A stretch of DNA of 34,125 nt from Carboxylicivirga sediminis (lineage in GTDB: Bacteria; Bacteroidota; Bacteroidia; Bacteroidales; Marinilabiliaceae). The stretch spans positions 1 to 34,125 of the forward strand of contig NZ_JAGTAR010000049.1 of assembly GCF_018156225.1 (NCBI RefSeq), given 5' to 3'. Of the stretch, positions 21,873-30,726 are shown one piece after another. The stretch's first letter is position 1. Each line of letters begins with the position of its first letter. Made by a program: the position numbers and the translations under genes. Under the pieces are notes generated by a model. It saw only the letters and a program-made list of their open reading frames with translations, had not been told where the DNA came from and did not search any database.

Positions 21873-24737
21873 ATGAAAGTGAAAGAAAGTACTGTACCTG
21901 CCATCGAGCAAATTGACGAAACGGAGAAAATAGATGTGTACGGCGCCCGCGTACACAACCTTCAGAATATAGATGTCAGTATACCACGCAACAAGCTGGT
22001 GGTAGTCACCGGCCTAAGTGGCAGTGGTAAATCATCACTGGCCTTTGACACTATCTATGCCGAAGGACAGCGGCGCTACATCGAAACATTTTCGGCCTAT
22101 GCCCGACAGTTTCTGGGCAATATGGAGCGTCCGGATGTGGATAAGATAACCGGGCTGAGCCCCGTGATTTCCATTGAGCAGAAAACCACCGGTAAAAATC
22201 CGCGCTCAACAGTAGGCACCATCACTGAGATTTACGACTTTCTGCGCCTGTTCTACGCCCGTGCCGGCGAAGCTTTCTCCTACAAAACGGGCGAAAAAAT
22301 GGTGAAATACACCGATGAACAGATCCTCAACCTGATACTTGAACAGTTTGAAGGGCGCAAAGTGTACATTGCCGCCCCACTGGTAAAAGGACGTAAAGGG
22401 CATTACAAAGAGCTGTTTGAGCAGATACGCAAAAAAGGCTTCTTGCACGTGCGCATCGATGGCGAGATACAGGAAGTGGTGCATGGCATGAAGGTGGACC
22501 GCTACAAAACACATTTCATTGAGATGGTGGTCGATCGCTTTGCCGTCTCACAAAAAGATACCAAACGACTGAAAGAGAGCATCCGCCTGGCTATGCAACA
22601 TGGCAAAGGCATTATGATGCTGATTGATAAAGACACCGACGAACAGCGCTTCTACAGCCGTCAGCTGATGTGCCCCAGCTCGGGCATATCTTATAACGAA
22701 CCGGCACCTCACTCCTTCTCATTCAACTCACCACAGGGTGCCTGCCCGAAATGCAAAGGACTGGGCACCGTTGATGAAGTGGATTTTGATAAGATTGTGC
22801 CCGATGCCAGTCTGACCATCAAAAAAGGAGGTATTGCACCCCTTGGCAAGTACAAAAACAGCCTGATATTCTGGCAGATTGAGGCTATTGGCGAAAAGTA
22901 TGGTTTTACGGTTAATACGGCTATTAAGAACATCCCCGAAGAGGCCATCGACATCATCTTACACGGTTCGAGCGAACCGCTGACACTGAAAAACACCCCC
23001 CTAGGTTCATCATCGAACTATTACCTCAGTTTTGAGGGGGTGATTAAATACATACTGGAGCAACAGGACAACGACACCTCGATGAAAGCCCGCAAATGGG
23101 CCAACCAGTTTATCAAAAACACACAGTGTACCGAGTGTGGCGGACAGCGCCTTAACAAGGAAGCACTGCATTTTAAGATTGACCAGAAAAACATTGCCCA
23201 ACTGGCCGAGATGGATCTGGGACTGCTGCACGAATGGTTTCAGGGCCTGGAAGACCGCATGACCGATAAGCAGAAGGCCATTGGCTATGAGGTACTGAAA
23301 GAGATACGTAACCGCCTGGGCTTTTTAATCAACGTGGGACTCGAATACCTGTCGCTCAACCGCAGCGCCATGACGCTTTCGGGTGGTGAGAGCCAGCGCA
23401 TACGCCTGGCCACACAGATAGGCTCACAACTGGTGAACGTGCTGTACATACTGGATGAGCCCAGCATTGGCCTGCATCAGCGCGATAACCACCGCCTCAT
23501 TGACTCGCTTTGTCAACTGCGCGATACGGGCAACAGCGTGCTGGTGGTGGAGCATGACCACGACATGATGATGGCCGCCGACTACGTGGTGGATATGGGC
23601 CCGCACGCCGGGCGCCATGGTGGCGAAGTGGTGGCACATGGCACACCCATGCAGCTGCTGCAAAGCAACTCGCTGACGGCCGATTACCTGACCGGCAGAA
23701 AAAAGATTGCCGTACCTAAAGATCGACGCGATGGCAACGGCAAAGTGCTATCCATAAAAGGGGCCACCGGACATAACCTGCAGGGTGTGAATGTGAACTT
23801 TCCGCTGGGTAAGCTCATTTGCGTCACCGGCGTTTCGGGCAGTGGCAAATCAACACTGGTTAACGAAACCCTCTACCCCATCCTCAACCAGCATTTTTAC
23901 AAGGCGGTGAAAGACCCGCTGCCATTTAAATCGGTGGAGGGACTGGAACATATTGACAAAGTAGTGGATGTGGACCAAAAGCCGCTGGGACGCACGCCGC
24001 GCTCCAACCCGGCTACTTATACCAAGATATTTGATGAGATACGCAAGCTGTTTGCCGAACTGCCCGAGTCGAAGATACGCGCCTACAAACCCGGCCGTTT
24101 CTCGTTTAACGTGGCAGGCGGGCGCTGTGAAACCTGCAAAGGTGGTGGTGTGCAGGTCATTGAAATGAACTTTTTACCCGATGTGATGGTTGAATGCCCC
24201 GACTGTGGAGGCCGCCGATATAACCGCGAAACCTGCGAGGTACGCTACAAAGGAAAATCCATCAGCGATGTGCTGGACATGACCATTAACCAGTCAGTTG
24301 AGTTCTTCCAACACATCCCCAAGCTATCGAAAATACTGAAGACACTGCAGGATGTGGGTCTGGGCTATATCACACTCGGACAACCTTCCACAACGCTGTC
24401 GGGTGGCGAGAGCCAGCGCGTGAAGCTGGCGGCCGAACTGGCTAAGCGCGACACAGGCCAAACCATGTACATACTGGATGAGCCAACTACCGGGCTGCAC
24501 TTTGAGGACATACGGGTACTGCTGGATGTACTGCACCGCCTGGTGGCCAAAGGCAATACGGTGGTGGTGATTGAGCACAACCTGGATGTGATTAAGGTGG
24601 CCGACCATGTGATTGATATCGGTCCGGATGGCGGCCGCTTTGGCGGACAACTGCTCTGCTCAGGCACTCCCGAAGAAGTGGCTAAAAACAAAAAGAGTTA
24701 CACGGCTAAGTATTTGAAGGAGGAGTTGAAAAAATAG
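21873..24737 (+). CDS. uvrA: Excinuclease ABC subunit A
   Basis: DNA damage recognition ATPase of nucleotide excision repair; it loads UvrB at lesions. The 954-residue protein has both ABC ATPase halves: Walker A GLSGSGKSSLAFD near residue 50 with signature LSGGESQRIRLA and ILDEPSIGLHQRD, then a second Walker A GVSGSGKSTLVNETL with LSGGESQRVKLA and ILDEPTTGLHFED. The UvrB-binding and insertion domains lie between. The second zinc site has C752, C755, C775 and C778. The first has C267, C291 and C294, but Ser270 stands where the fourth Cys is expected. The ATG at 21873 is chosen because the upstream TTG overlaps the -7 box. The gene looks visibly richer in G and C than its neighbours. Bacteroidota often have two uvrA copies; I cannot say which this is. 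Confidence 0.96.
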   Translation: MKVKESTVPAIEQIDETEKIDVYGARVHNLQNIDVSIPRNKLVVVTGLSGSGKSSLAFDTIYAEGQRRYIETFSAYARQFLGNMERPDVDKITGLSPVISIEQKTTGKNPRSTVGTITEIYDFLRLFYARAGEAFSYKTGEKMVKYTDEQILNLILEQFEGRKVYIAAPLVKGRKGHYKELFEQIRKKGFLHVRIDGEIQEVVHGMKVDRYKTHFIEMVVDRFAVSQKDTKRLKESIRLAMQHGKGIMMLIDKDTDEQRFYSRQLMCPSSGISYNEPAPHSFSFNSPQGACPKCKGLGTVDEVDFDKIVPDASLTIKKGGIAPLGKYKNSLIFWQIEAIGEKYGFTVNTAIKNIPEEAIDIILHGSSEPLTLKNTPLGSSSNYYLSFEGVIKYILEQQDNDTSMKARKWANQFIKNTQCTECGGQRLNKEALHFKIDQKNIAQLAEMDLGLLHEWFQGLEDRMTDKQKAIGYEVLKEIRNRLGFLINVGLEYLSLNRSAMTLSGGESQRIRLATQIGSQLVNVLYILDEPSIGLHQRDNHRLIDSLCQLRDTGNSVLVVEHDHDMMMAADYVVDMGPHAGRHGGEVVAHGTPMQLLQSNSLTADYLTGRKKIAVPKDRRDGNGKVLSIKGATGHNLQGVNVNFPLGKLICVTGVSGSGKSTLVNETLYPILNQHFYKAVKDPLPFKSVEGLEHIDKVVDVDQKPLGRTPRSNPATYTKIFDEIRKLFAELPESKIRAYKPGRFSFNVAGGRCETCKGGGVQVIEMNFLPDVMVECPDCGGRRYNRETCEVRYKGKSISDVLDMTINQSVEFFQHIPKLSKILKTLQDVGLGYITLGQPSTTLSGGESQRVKLAAELAKRDTGQTMYILDEPTTGLHFEDIRVLLDVLHRLVAKGNTVVVIEHNLDVIKVADHVIDIGPDGGRFGGQLLCSGTPEEVAKNKKSYTAKYLKEELKK

Positions 24738-24990
24738 TCCGAAAGTCCACAGCACGAAGTCCGAAGTTAGTGCATGGTGCACATAACTGTAAAACTTAAA
24801 CACAGAGACGCTGAGGCGCAGAGGTTTTTATGTTCGGAGTTTGTGAACGGTATACAAAAGGATGGCAGCTTTTTTAGCAGACTTTCTATTAAGATGCGAG
24901 CCCGAGCATCAACTCCTAAACCCTAAACCCTAAACCCTATACCCTATACCCTAAACCCTAAACCCAATAAGATGCAATCCGTAGCCGGCA
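24738..24990 (+). repeat. Solo copy of a composite repeat with a telomere-like heptamer block
   Basis: The 360-bp gap between uvrA and the TetR gene is almost wholly one repeat unit, found again in tandem at 31439-32250 in the same orientation. Its modules in order are: GTCCGAA heptamers; GTGCATGGTGCACA; an octamer run of [A/G]CGCAGAG type; TTTTTATGTTCGGAGTT; an AAAAGGATGGCAGCTTTTTTAGCAG-like hairpin stretch with a T-run; GATGCGAGC; then seven heptamers CCTAAAC/CCTATAC (24915-24963). The tail GATGCAATC..CAATCGCT resembles the tail of the right-hand array at 32212-32240. No coding potential is apparent. Confidence 0.85.
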
Positions 24991-25097
24991 ATCGCTATTA
25001 ATGAACATTTTTTCATCCTCTTTTCTAAAGTTTGGTGAATAACAGCACATTTGTGGTAATTCTGTTTTATATTAGCATTAACCAAACAAATCCACGA

Positions 25098-25679
25098 GTG
25101 AAAAGCAAAGATACATTCAGCCAATGGCTTGAAGTTGCCTATATTGAGTTTGCGCATTATGGTCCCGAATTCAGCCTTAAAGCGCTGGCAAAAAAAACAA
25201 ATTTACCCAGAGCCACTTTCTATTATCATTTCGATGATAAAGAACACCTGATTTCTGAACTTCTACAGTACCACAAGAATCAAATCCATCGGTACCAGAA
25301 AGACTTAAAGAACGAAGTTAAAGAGTTGATACCAGACCTTTATCAACTCATGTTTAATTACAAGCATGGGATCATGTTTCACCAGCAGCTATTCATACAC
25401 TGTGATGTAGAGGCATTTTACAGATTATATAAAGATGCCAATGAAACCTCCATTAAAATACTACTACCGCTGATTAAAGCTCTTTTTGATACGGATAAAA
25501 CAGACAGGGAAATCATCCAATTCTATCATATTCTGACAGACGCCTGGTATATCAGACTAAACGCGAAGCAATTCACAGTGGAATCGATGATTAACCTGGC
25601 CACTGACATCATGGAAAATACTTTAGGGTTGTGCGTCAGCCCCTACTATATTGAGGTGCCTGATAGGACAATGAAATAA
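25098..25679 (+). CDS. TetR/AcrR family transcriptional regulator
   Basis: A one-component DNA-binding regulator of 193 residues. The N-terminal helix-turn-helix is clear: WLEVAYIEFAHYGPEFSLKALAKKTNLPRATFYYHFDDKEHLISELLQY, with the recognition helix at LPRATFYYHF. The C-terminal half is a helical ligand and dimer domain without a recognisable ligand signature. The open frame reaches back to a TTG at 25032, but that adds a hydrophobic stretch foreign to the family; the GTG at 25098 (VKSKDTFSQWLEV) starts just before helix 1 and is preferred. It lies just inside the left repeat copy and 479 bp before the arylsulfatase, so control of the following block is plausible but unproven. Confidence 0.88.
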   Translation: MKSKDTFSQWLEVAYIEFAHYGPEFSLKALAKKTNLPRATFYYHFDDKEHLISELLQYHKNQIHRYQKDLKNEVKELIPDLYQLMFNYKHGIMFHQQLFIHCDVEAFYRLYKDANETSIKILLPLIKALFDTDKTDREIIQFYHILTDAWYIRLNAKQFTVESMINLATDIMENTLGLCVSPYYIEVPDRTMK

Positions 25680-26158
25680 AAAACAAGAAGGTGGGATTTC
25701 ATTCACAGTTGCTTAGCCAAAAACCTGACACCCCTGTCTAAGTTTCTATACTGCCTATTTGGTACTTTTGTTTACAGCCCTGTTTATTTGGTCTACATCA
25801 ATCATTCAGCTTATTGCGTACTTTGATAAAGAACTATTTGGACAGGATGACTTAAACCAGACAAACTATGAAAGTACCAGTTCTTTTGCTCCTTATGATG
25901 ACTAAATTTCATTGAGCTTAAACATTGGGGCTACTAACACTAGCTCTTCATTCATAAAACAGATAACTCCGGGAACATGTCAGTGCGTGCCAAATGGCGA
26001 ATCATTTACCTCTGACCGCTACACACCGAAGCACAGTTTTTGGGCGACCGGACAGCGGGTCTTTTCTCTCTCAACTACCGGTTTGGCATACGTGGCAGAA
26101 CCTGGTTCTCAAAGCAAACAAGCAATTAATAACTTATCTAACTTTTAAACGAATTAAC
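25680..26158 (+). other. 479-bp gap before the arylsulfatase: long leader or decayed DNA
   Basis: No convincing gene is present. A 15-codon frame starts at ATG 25868 (MKVPVLLLLMMTKFH) and looks like a signal-peptide remnant. Several frames stay open to about 26148, but their translations are low in normal protein character. A possible promoter is TTTG near 25759 with TTTATTTG about 21 bp downstream (first base of TA replaced by T). Near 26085-26110 ACCGGTT and AACCTGGT can pair with a bulge. The stretch may be a long 5' leader or a gene relic. Confidence 0.35.
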
Positions 26159-28552
26159 ATGAAAAACAAATTTCTACTATTTACAGGCTTAATACTGCTC
26201 TTCGCCATTGTATCCTGCACACAGGTGCAAAAGAGCTCTACACAGGATGCCGGCAATGCCATCCCCTACCCTAAAAAAGAGTGGAAGGGTGTGCAAGGCA
26301 AAACCCTGGCCGAATCAACCCCTGATTTTATTGGGCAGCCCCAGGCACCCAAAGGGGCACCCAACGTGTTAATCGTTATGCTGGATGATGCCGGCTACTC
26401 GAACTCAACCTCATTTGGAGGGGTCATGAAAACACCTACCTTCGATCGCATTGGTGACGAAGGCATACGTTATACCCATATGTCTGTAGCTGCTGTATGC
26501 TCACCCACGCGAGGCTCATTATTAACAGGTTATAACATTCACCAGATTGGAACAGGCATTATTTCAGAGTTTGCCACCGGCTACCCGGGCTACAACTCAC
26601 AAATTGACTACAGCACGCCATCCATCGCCAAAATACTAACCGAAAACGGCTATGCAACAGCTGCCTTTGGTAAGTGGCACAATACTCCCATGGAGGAAGC
26701 TTCGCCTGCCGGACCATACGAGAGTTGGCCAAATGGCATCTGGGGCTTTGAATATTTCTGGGGCTTTTTGGGCGGCGAAACCAACCAGTTTCATCCGCTA
26801 TTGTACGAAAATACTACCGCCATTGAAACACCCAGAACTAATGTGGATGGCTCCACCTTCCACCTGTCGCACGGCATGGCCGATCAGGCTATTAGGTGGC
26901 TCGACAACTGGAAAGGCTTACGCGATGCTCCTTTCTTTATGTACTATACACCAGGCGCTGTTCATGCCCCCATACAAGTGCCTAAAGAGTGGCGCGATAA
27001 GTATAAAGGCCAGTTTGACGAGGGATGGCATGTTTACCGGGCTCAGCAACTGGAGCGCCAGAAGAAACTGGGACTGGTGCCAGAAGATGCCCAGATGGTG
27101 GATTGGCCGGAGTCTATTCCCCAATGGGACTCATTTAGTGAGGAAGGTAAAGAATACCTGGCCCGCCAGATGGAAGTCAATGCGGCCTTTATGGAGCATG
27201 TAGATTACCATGTGGGCCGTGTGGTGGACCATATCGAAGCCATGGGCGAACTGGATAACACCCTGGTTATCTACCTGACAGCTGATAACGGCTGCACAGC
27301 AGAAGGCACGCCTACGGGTACCTTCTCTGAGCTCCTGTTTCAAAATGCCTTTCCGCCATTGACCATGGAGCAGCAACTGGAAAAATTGGAAGAATTTGGT
27401 GGTTTGGAAGAATGGGGAGGCCCTCATATGGCTAACCACTATTCGGTAGCCTGGTCCTATGCCTCATCAACTCCTTTTCAGTGGACCAAACAGATGGCTT
27501 CTCACTTTGGCGGTACCATGTCGGCAACAGCAATACGCTATCCCAAAACAATTAAGGCCAAAGGTGAATGGCGCAGACAATTTCAGAATGTAACAGATAT
27601 TGTTCCCACCATATTGGAAGTAACGGGTGTTCCTGAACCTGATTATGTCAACGGTCAGAAAAAGAAAGCATACCCCGGCAAATCACTTTCCTATGCCTGG
27701 AATAATCCGGATGCCCCATCCAACCACCAGACCCAATACTTTGAAATGACCGGCTTTGTTGGTTTATATCACGAAGGGTGGACCATCTGTGGTAAACCCT
27801 ATCGCGTGCCCTGGTCTGTTGATCCGTCAGCCATGGCCAACTTTGATCCATTGAATGTGGAATGGGAATTATACAATATTGATGAAGATCCTATACAACA
27901 GCACAATATTGCCGAGCAACATCCTGAGAAAGTGAAAGAGTTGGAAAAACTATTCTGGGAAGAAGCTAAAAAATATGATGTTTACCCCGTAGGGGGATCA
28001 CTTGGCAGATTATTGCAACCCGAGTCGAATCCACAGAAAGCGGCTAAAAAACATTGGGAACTAACACCAAATGTGTACCGTGTACCCGAGTTGGCTGGCC
28101 CTGAAATTAAATCAACCAATTACGAGATAAATGCTTACATAACGGCCAATAGTAAAACACAAGGCGTCATCTATGCTGTAGGTGAGCATATTGGTGGCCA
28201 GACACTGTTTATTAAGGATGGTAAACTTAGGTACAGCTATTCAACCCTTGGCCTTTACTGGCACGACTTTGCTGGTAATGTAAAAATACCACATGGCGAT
28301 GTAAAAATTACCCTGAAGCATACCATGAAAGAAGCTAAACTAAACGGTCCGTCGTTGGTTGAATTCTTTATCAACGACCAGAAAGTGGGTGAAATGGATA
28401 TTAAAGCCACGGTTTATGCAGCATTTACCGGCCACGAAACCTTTGATATTGGTCGTGACGAAGGATTACCGGTCAATGAAGAGTATGCGCATTTAGGCAA
28501 ATTCAAGTTCACCGAAGGGCAGTTGCATAAGGTCGTATTTGACATTGAATGA
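26159..28552 (+). CDS. Arylsulfatase, large lipoprotein form
   Basis: Hydrolyses sulfate esters in the periplasm or at the cell surface. The 797-residue protein begins with a lipoprotein signal (MKNKFLLFTGLILLFAIVSC, lipid Cys near residue 20). The sulfatase domain starts at about residue 60: NVLIVMLDDAGYSNSTSFGG supplies metal-site aspartates, and AVCSPTRGSLLTG carries the formylglycine precursor Cys114 in CxPxR. FGKWHNTPM, YLTADNGCTAEG and HFGGTMSATAIRYPK are further active-site blocks. A C-terminal beta-sandwich (about 650-797) resembles the extra domain of the ~780-residue AtsA/AtsD-type arylsulfatases. An upstream in-frame ATG at 25994 would add 55 residues ahead of the signal peptide and is rejected. 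No sulfatase-maturing enzyme or SusCD pair is nearby, so glycan degradation is uncertain and small aryl sulfates are equally possible. Confidence 0.94.
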   Translation: MKNKFLLFTGLILLFAIVSCTQVQKSSTQDAGNAIPYPKKEWKGVQGKTLAESTPDFIGQPQAPKGAPNVLIVMLDDAGYSNSTSFGGVMKTPTFDRIGDEGIRYTHMSVAAVCSPTRGSLLTGYNIHQIGTGIISEFATGYPGYNSQIDYSTPSIAKILTENGYATAAFGKWHNTPMEEASPAGPYESWPNGIWGFEYFWGFLGGETNQFHPLLYENTTAIETPRTNVDGSTFHLSHGMADQAIRWLDNWKGLRDAPFFMYYTPGAVHAPIQVPKEWRDKYKGQFDEGWHVYRAQQLERQKKLGLVPEDAQMVDWPESIPQWDSFSEEGKEYLARQMEVNAAFMEHVDYHVGRVVDHIEAMGELDNTLVIYLTADNGCTAEGTPTGTFSELLFQNAFPPLTMEQQLEKLEEFGGLEEWGGPHMANHYSVAWSYASSTPFQWTKQMASHFGGTMSATAIRYPKTIKAKGEWRRQFQNVTDIVPTILEVTGVPEPDYVNGQKKKAYPGKSLSYAWNNPDAPSNHQTQYFEMTGFVGLYHEGWTICGKPYRVPWSVDPSAMANFDPLNVEWELYNIDEDPIQQHNIAEQHPEKVKELEKLFWEEAKKYDVYPVGGSLGRLLQPESNPQKAAKKHWELTPNVYRVPELAGPEIKSTNYEINAYITANSKTQGVIYAVGEHIGGQTLFIKDGKLRYSYSTLGLYWHDFAGNVKIPHGDVKITLKHTMKEAKLNGPSLVEFFINDQKVGEMDIKATVYAAFTGHETFDIGRDEGLPVNEEYAHLGKFKFTEGQLHKVVFDIE

Positions 28553-28594
28553 TGAGCAGTCATCAGATACCAGATAATTATTAGACGATGACAA

Positions 28595-28634
28595 AATGGG
28601 TCAGCACATATTCAAAACGATGTGCTGACCTATT
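28595..28634. repeat. Long hairpin after the arylsulfatase gene
   Basis: A 15-bp stem with one G-T pair has core arms GGTCAGCACAT (28599-28609) and ATGTGCTGACC (28620-28630) around a 10-nt loop. There is no T-run, so it is a poor Rho-independent terminator; it could protect the mRNA 3' end. Confidence 0.6.
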
Positions 28635-28658
28635 CATCAATAGCAACATCTGCTCACT

Positions 28659-28666
28659 TAGGTTTG
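28659..28666 (+). promoter_or_regulatory. Consensus -7 box before the DUF1254 gene
   Basis: TAGGTTTG matches TAnnTTTG and lies 70 bp before the ATG at 28737. No good -33 box is visible, so this is a weak call. Confidence 0.4.
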
Positions 28667-28736
28667 TTATTATATATGATCTTCAAATTTATAAAAGCTC
28701 ATTGATTTGCCACATAACCAACGCAATATGATACAC

Positions 28737-30164
28737 ATGAAAACAATTAAAACTCTATTCGTATTCCTTTTGGCAATTACCATGCTATGCTGTAATACGA
28801 CCACTGGCAAAAAGGCCACTATTGAAACCGACGAAAACGGTTTTGCTGTCCTAACCGATGAGCAAATTGAAAACATTGTAAAACGCTCGTACCAATACGT
28901 GGCGATGTACAATGTCAACAATAAATTCGCCCTAGCCGAAACAGGAATGACTACAAGAGGCTATAATAAAGGCCTTAAGAATACAAAACTATTGGACCAT
29001 ACTGTAAAAGCTATTGCCCGCCCAAACAATGATGTATTGTACCAAACGGCAATGCTCGATTTACGCAAAGACGCGGCTGTCTTTCAATTTCCTGCAATGG
29101 ATTCTAAGTACGTTTCACTGATGGCTACGGGTTACGACCATTACGTAAACGTCCCCCTAAGCACAACAAGTGGAGACTTTAAAGAACCCATTACCGTATT
29201 GTTTTATACCCAACGAACAGAAAATTATAAAGGCGAGCCCATTGAAGGAATTGATCAAACTTTTGAAATGACGGGTGATTTTATATCCCTTGTATTAAGG
29301 GTGATGCCGCATGCCAACGAACCAGAAAAGTATCAACGAATTGTCGATCAGATTAATTCTATAAAAGGTCTTTCGCTGGCTGAGTTTACAGGAAAAGAAA
29401 AACTAGCAGATGATCCAGTTGTTTTTCCTGAATATGGAGCAAGCGATGCCGATATTTTCGCAAACAATCTATTAGAAGTCATGCAGTTTGTATTTAACCA
29501 TACAACATTCGACGTAAATAATGAATTTGATAAAGCTATTCTGGATGCCTACAAACCTTTGGGAGTTGAACCGGGGAAGACCTACCAGCCAGGTGAAGCT
29601 ATAAAAATAGATGGGAAGAAATTTGGTGAAATATCGGTAAAGATTAAGAATGAAGAATTGGCCAAAATGAACAACCCGGAAATGACAAAAGAGTTGTTAC
29701 CCAAGCTTTTTCAAACCAAAGGAAATATGACGCTTGAACCAATGCTTCTTCAATCGGTTGTTGGCCCCATAGGGCTACCTATAAAAGAGGCTACCTATCC
29801 ACCAGTAGTAACAATGGATGGCTCGCCCATGAATGCACAAAACGACTATGTAATTCAAATGACCAAAGAGGAGCTGCCACCTGCCAATGCATTTTGGTCA
29901 CTAACCCTTTACGATACAGAAAACGGCTTCTTTATTCCAAACGATTATAAAAAGTATAGCGTTGGCGAAAATGCAGGCATGAAACCGGATGCTGATGGCG
30001 GATTAAAGATTTATGTATCTGCAGTAAAACCCAAGGGTGTTCCTGCAGAAAACTGGTTGCCAATCAATCGAAAAGATGAAGGTATAGATATAATACTTAG
30101 GATTTATGCACCTGACCTGGATAAAATGAAAACCTGGAAGGCCCCCAAAGCACTAAAACTTTAA
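28737..30164 (+). CDS. DUF1254/DUF1214 domain lipoprotein
   Basis: A 475-residue exported protein of the DUF1254-DUF1214 type, abundant in bacteria and without a firm biochemical role. The signal MKTIKTLFVFLLAITMLCC is lipoprotein-like. The N-terminal DUF1254 part (about 45-180) contains YQYVAMYNVNNKF, IARPNNDVLYQTAMLDL and FQFPAMDSKYVSLMATGYDHY. The C-terminal DUF1214 part (about 340-470) contains NDYVIQMTKEELPPANAFWSLTLYDTENGFF and KGVPAENWLPINRKDEGIDIILRIYAP. In-frame upstream starts at 28707 and 28728 exist, but the ATG at 28737 begins the signal peptide. It is followed 12 bp later by a small secreted protein gene, so they are probably co-transcribed. The arylsulfatase neighbour does not reveal its job. 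Confidence 0.88.
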   Translation: MKTIKTLFVFLLAITMLCCNTTTGKKATIETDENGFAVLTDEQIENIVKRSYQYVAMYNVNNKFALAETGMTTRGYNKGLKNTKLLDHTVKAIARPNNDVLYQTAMLDLRKDAAVFQFPAMDSKYVSLMATGYDHYVNVPLSTTSGDFKEPITVLFYTQRTENYKGEPIEGIDQTFEMTGDFISLVLRVMPHANEPEKYQRIVDQINSIKGLSLAEFTGKEKLADDPVVFPEYGASDADIFANNLLEVMQFVFNHTTFDVNNEFDKAILDAYKPLGVEPGKTYQPGEAIKIDGKKFGEISVKIKNEELAKMNNPEMTKELLPKLFQTKGNMTLEPMLLQSVVGPIGLPIKEATYPPVVTMDGSPMNAQNDYVIQMTKEELPPANAFWSLTLYDTENGFFIPNDYKKYSVGENAGMKPDADGGLKIYVSAVKPKGVPAENWLPINRKDEGIDIILRIYAPDLDKMKTWKAPKALKL

Positions 30165-30175
30165 ACCCATTAACG

Positions 30176-30640
30176 ATGAAAACAAGCCTATTACTACTGA
30201 TGCTCACCGCATTTAGTGCGGCATTATCGGCCCAGTCGGCCAAAGAGGAGATGGATTACATTCAATCCATTTTTGGCATGGAGAAAAAAGCCATGGTGGC
30301 CGAAGTGGTGCAGCCCGATGAGGCAAACATGAGCACGTTTTGGACACTATACGACAGCTATGAAACCCAGCGAAAAGCGTTAGGCCAAAAACGCCTGGAA
30401 CTGCTGATGACCTATAGCGAAAAGTACGAAGACCTGACGGATGAACAGGCAGCTCACTTTTTAAAGGAGACATTGGCCATCAAACAGCAACACGATAAAT
30501 TACTGAACGCCTATGTAAAAAAAGTGAATAAAAGCAATGGCCCGGTAACAGCCATGCGCTTTCACCAGGTAGAAATTTACATTTTGAGTGAGATACGCGT
30601 GGCTATTGCGGGTGGCCTGCCATTCCCCGACACCCATTAG
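30176..30640 (+). CDS. Small secreted helical protein of unknown function
   Basis: A 154-residue exported protein with a signal peptide ending near ALSAQ (residue 20). The mature part is almost all helix and rich in Glu, Lys, Gln and Leu, for example STFWTLYDSYETQRKALGQK, then LELLMTYSEKYEDLTDEQAA, and a second long helix LAIKQQHDKLLNAYVKKVNK. The FWTLYDSYE..LTDEQA pattern resembles small periplasmic proteins with Spy/CpxP-like helical hairpins, but I do not recognise a named family. It starts 12 bp after the DUF1254 gene and ends just before a strong terminator, so it is the last gene of that pair. A chaperone-like or accessory role for its neighbour is only a guess. Confidence 0.75.
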   Translation: MKTSLLLLMLTAFSAALSAQSAKEEMDYIQSIFGMEKKAMVAEVVQPDEANMSTFWTLYDSYETQRKALGQKRLELLMTYSEKYEDLTDEQAAHFLKETLAIKQQHDKLLNAYVKKVNKSNGPVTAMRFHQVEIYILSEIRVAIAGGLPFPDTH

Positions 30641-30652
30641 TCCATAAATGAT

Positions 30653-30697
30653 ATAAACCGGGTAAGCTATCAAGCAATAGCCACCCGGTTTATTTTA
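30653..30697 (+). terminator. Strong intrinsic terminator after the DUF1254 pair
   Basis: Outer arms ATAAACCGGGT (30653-30663) and ACCCGGTTTAT (30683-30693) are perfect and enclose an inner stem GCTAT/ATAGC; TTTT follows. Confidence 0.88.
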
Positions 30698-30726
30698 AAC
30701 CACCCATATCTGTAAAGCATAATATC

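Noticed and set aside
24324-24691. Two overlapping 108-codon minus-strand frames in uvrA
   Set aside because: Antisense shadows of the conserved second ATPase half of uvrA.
24915-24963. True telomere (CCCTAAA repeats)
   Set aside because: Internal, short, mixed with CCTATAC variants and repeated inside a tandem array; genes continue on both sides.
25912-26148. Small gene upstream of the arylsulfatase
   Set aside because: Non-ATG start, several frames open at once, translation without recognisable features, and the sulfatase signal peptide starts independently at 26159.
26652-27203. 183-codon plus-strand frame inside the arylsulfatase gene
   Set aside because: Out-of-frame shadow; the sulfatase frame holds all active-site motifs.
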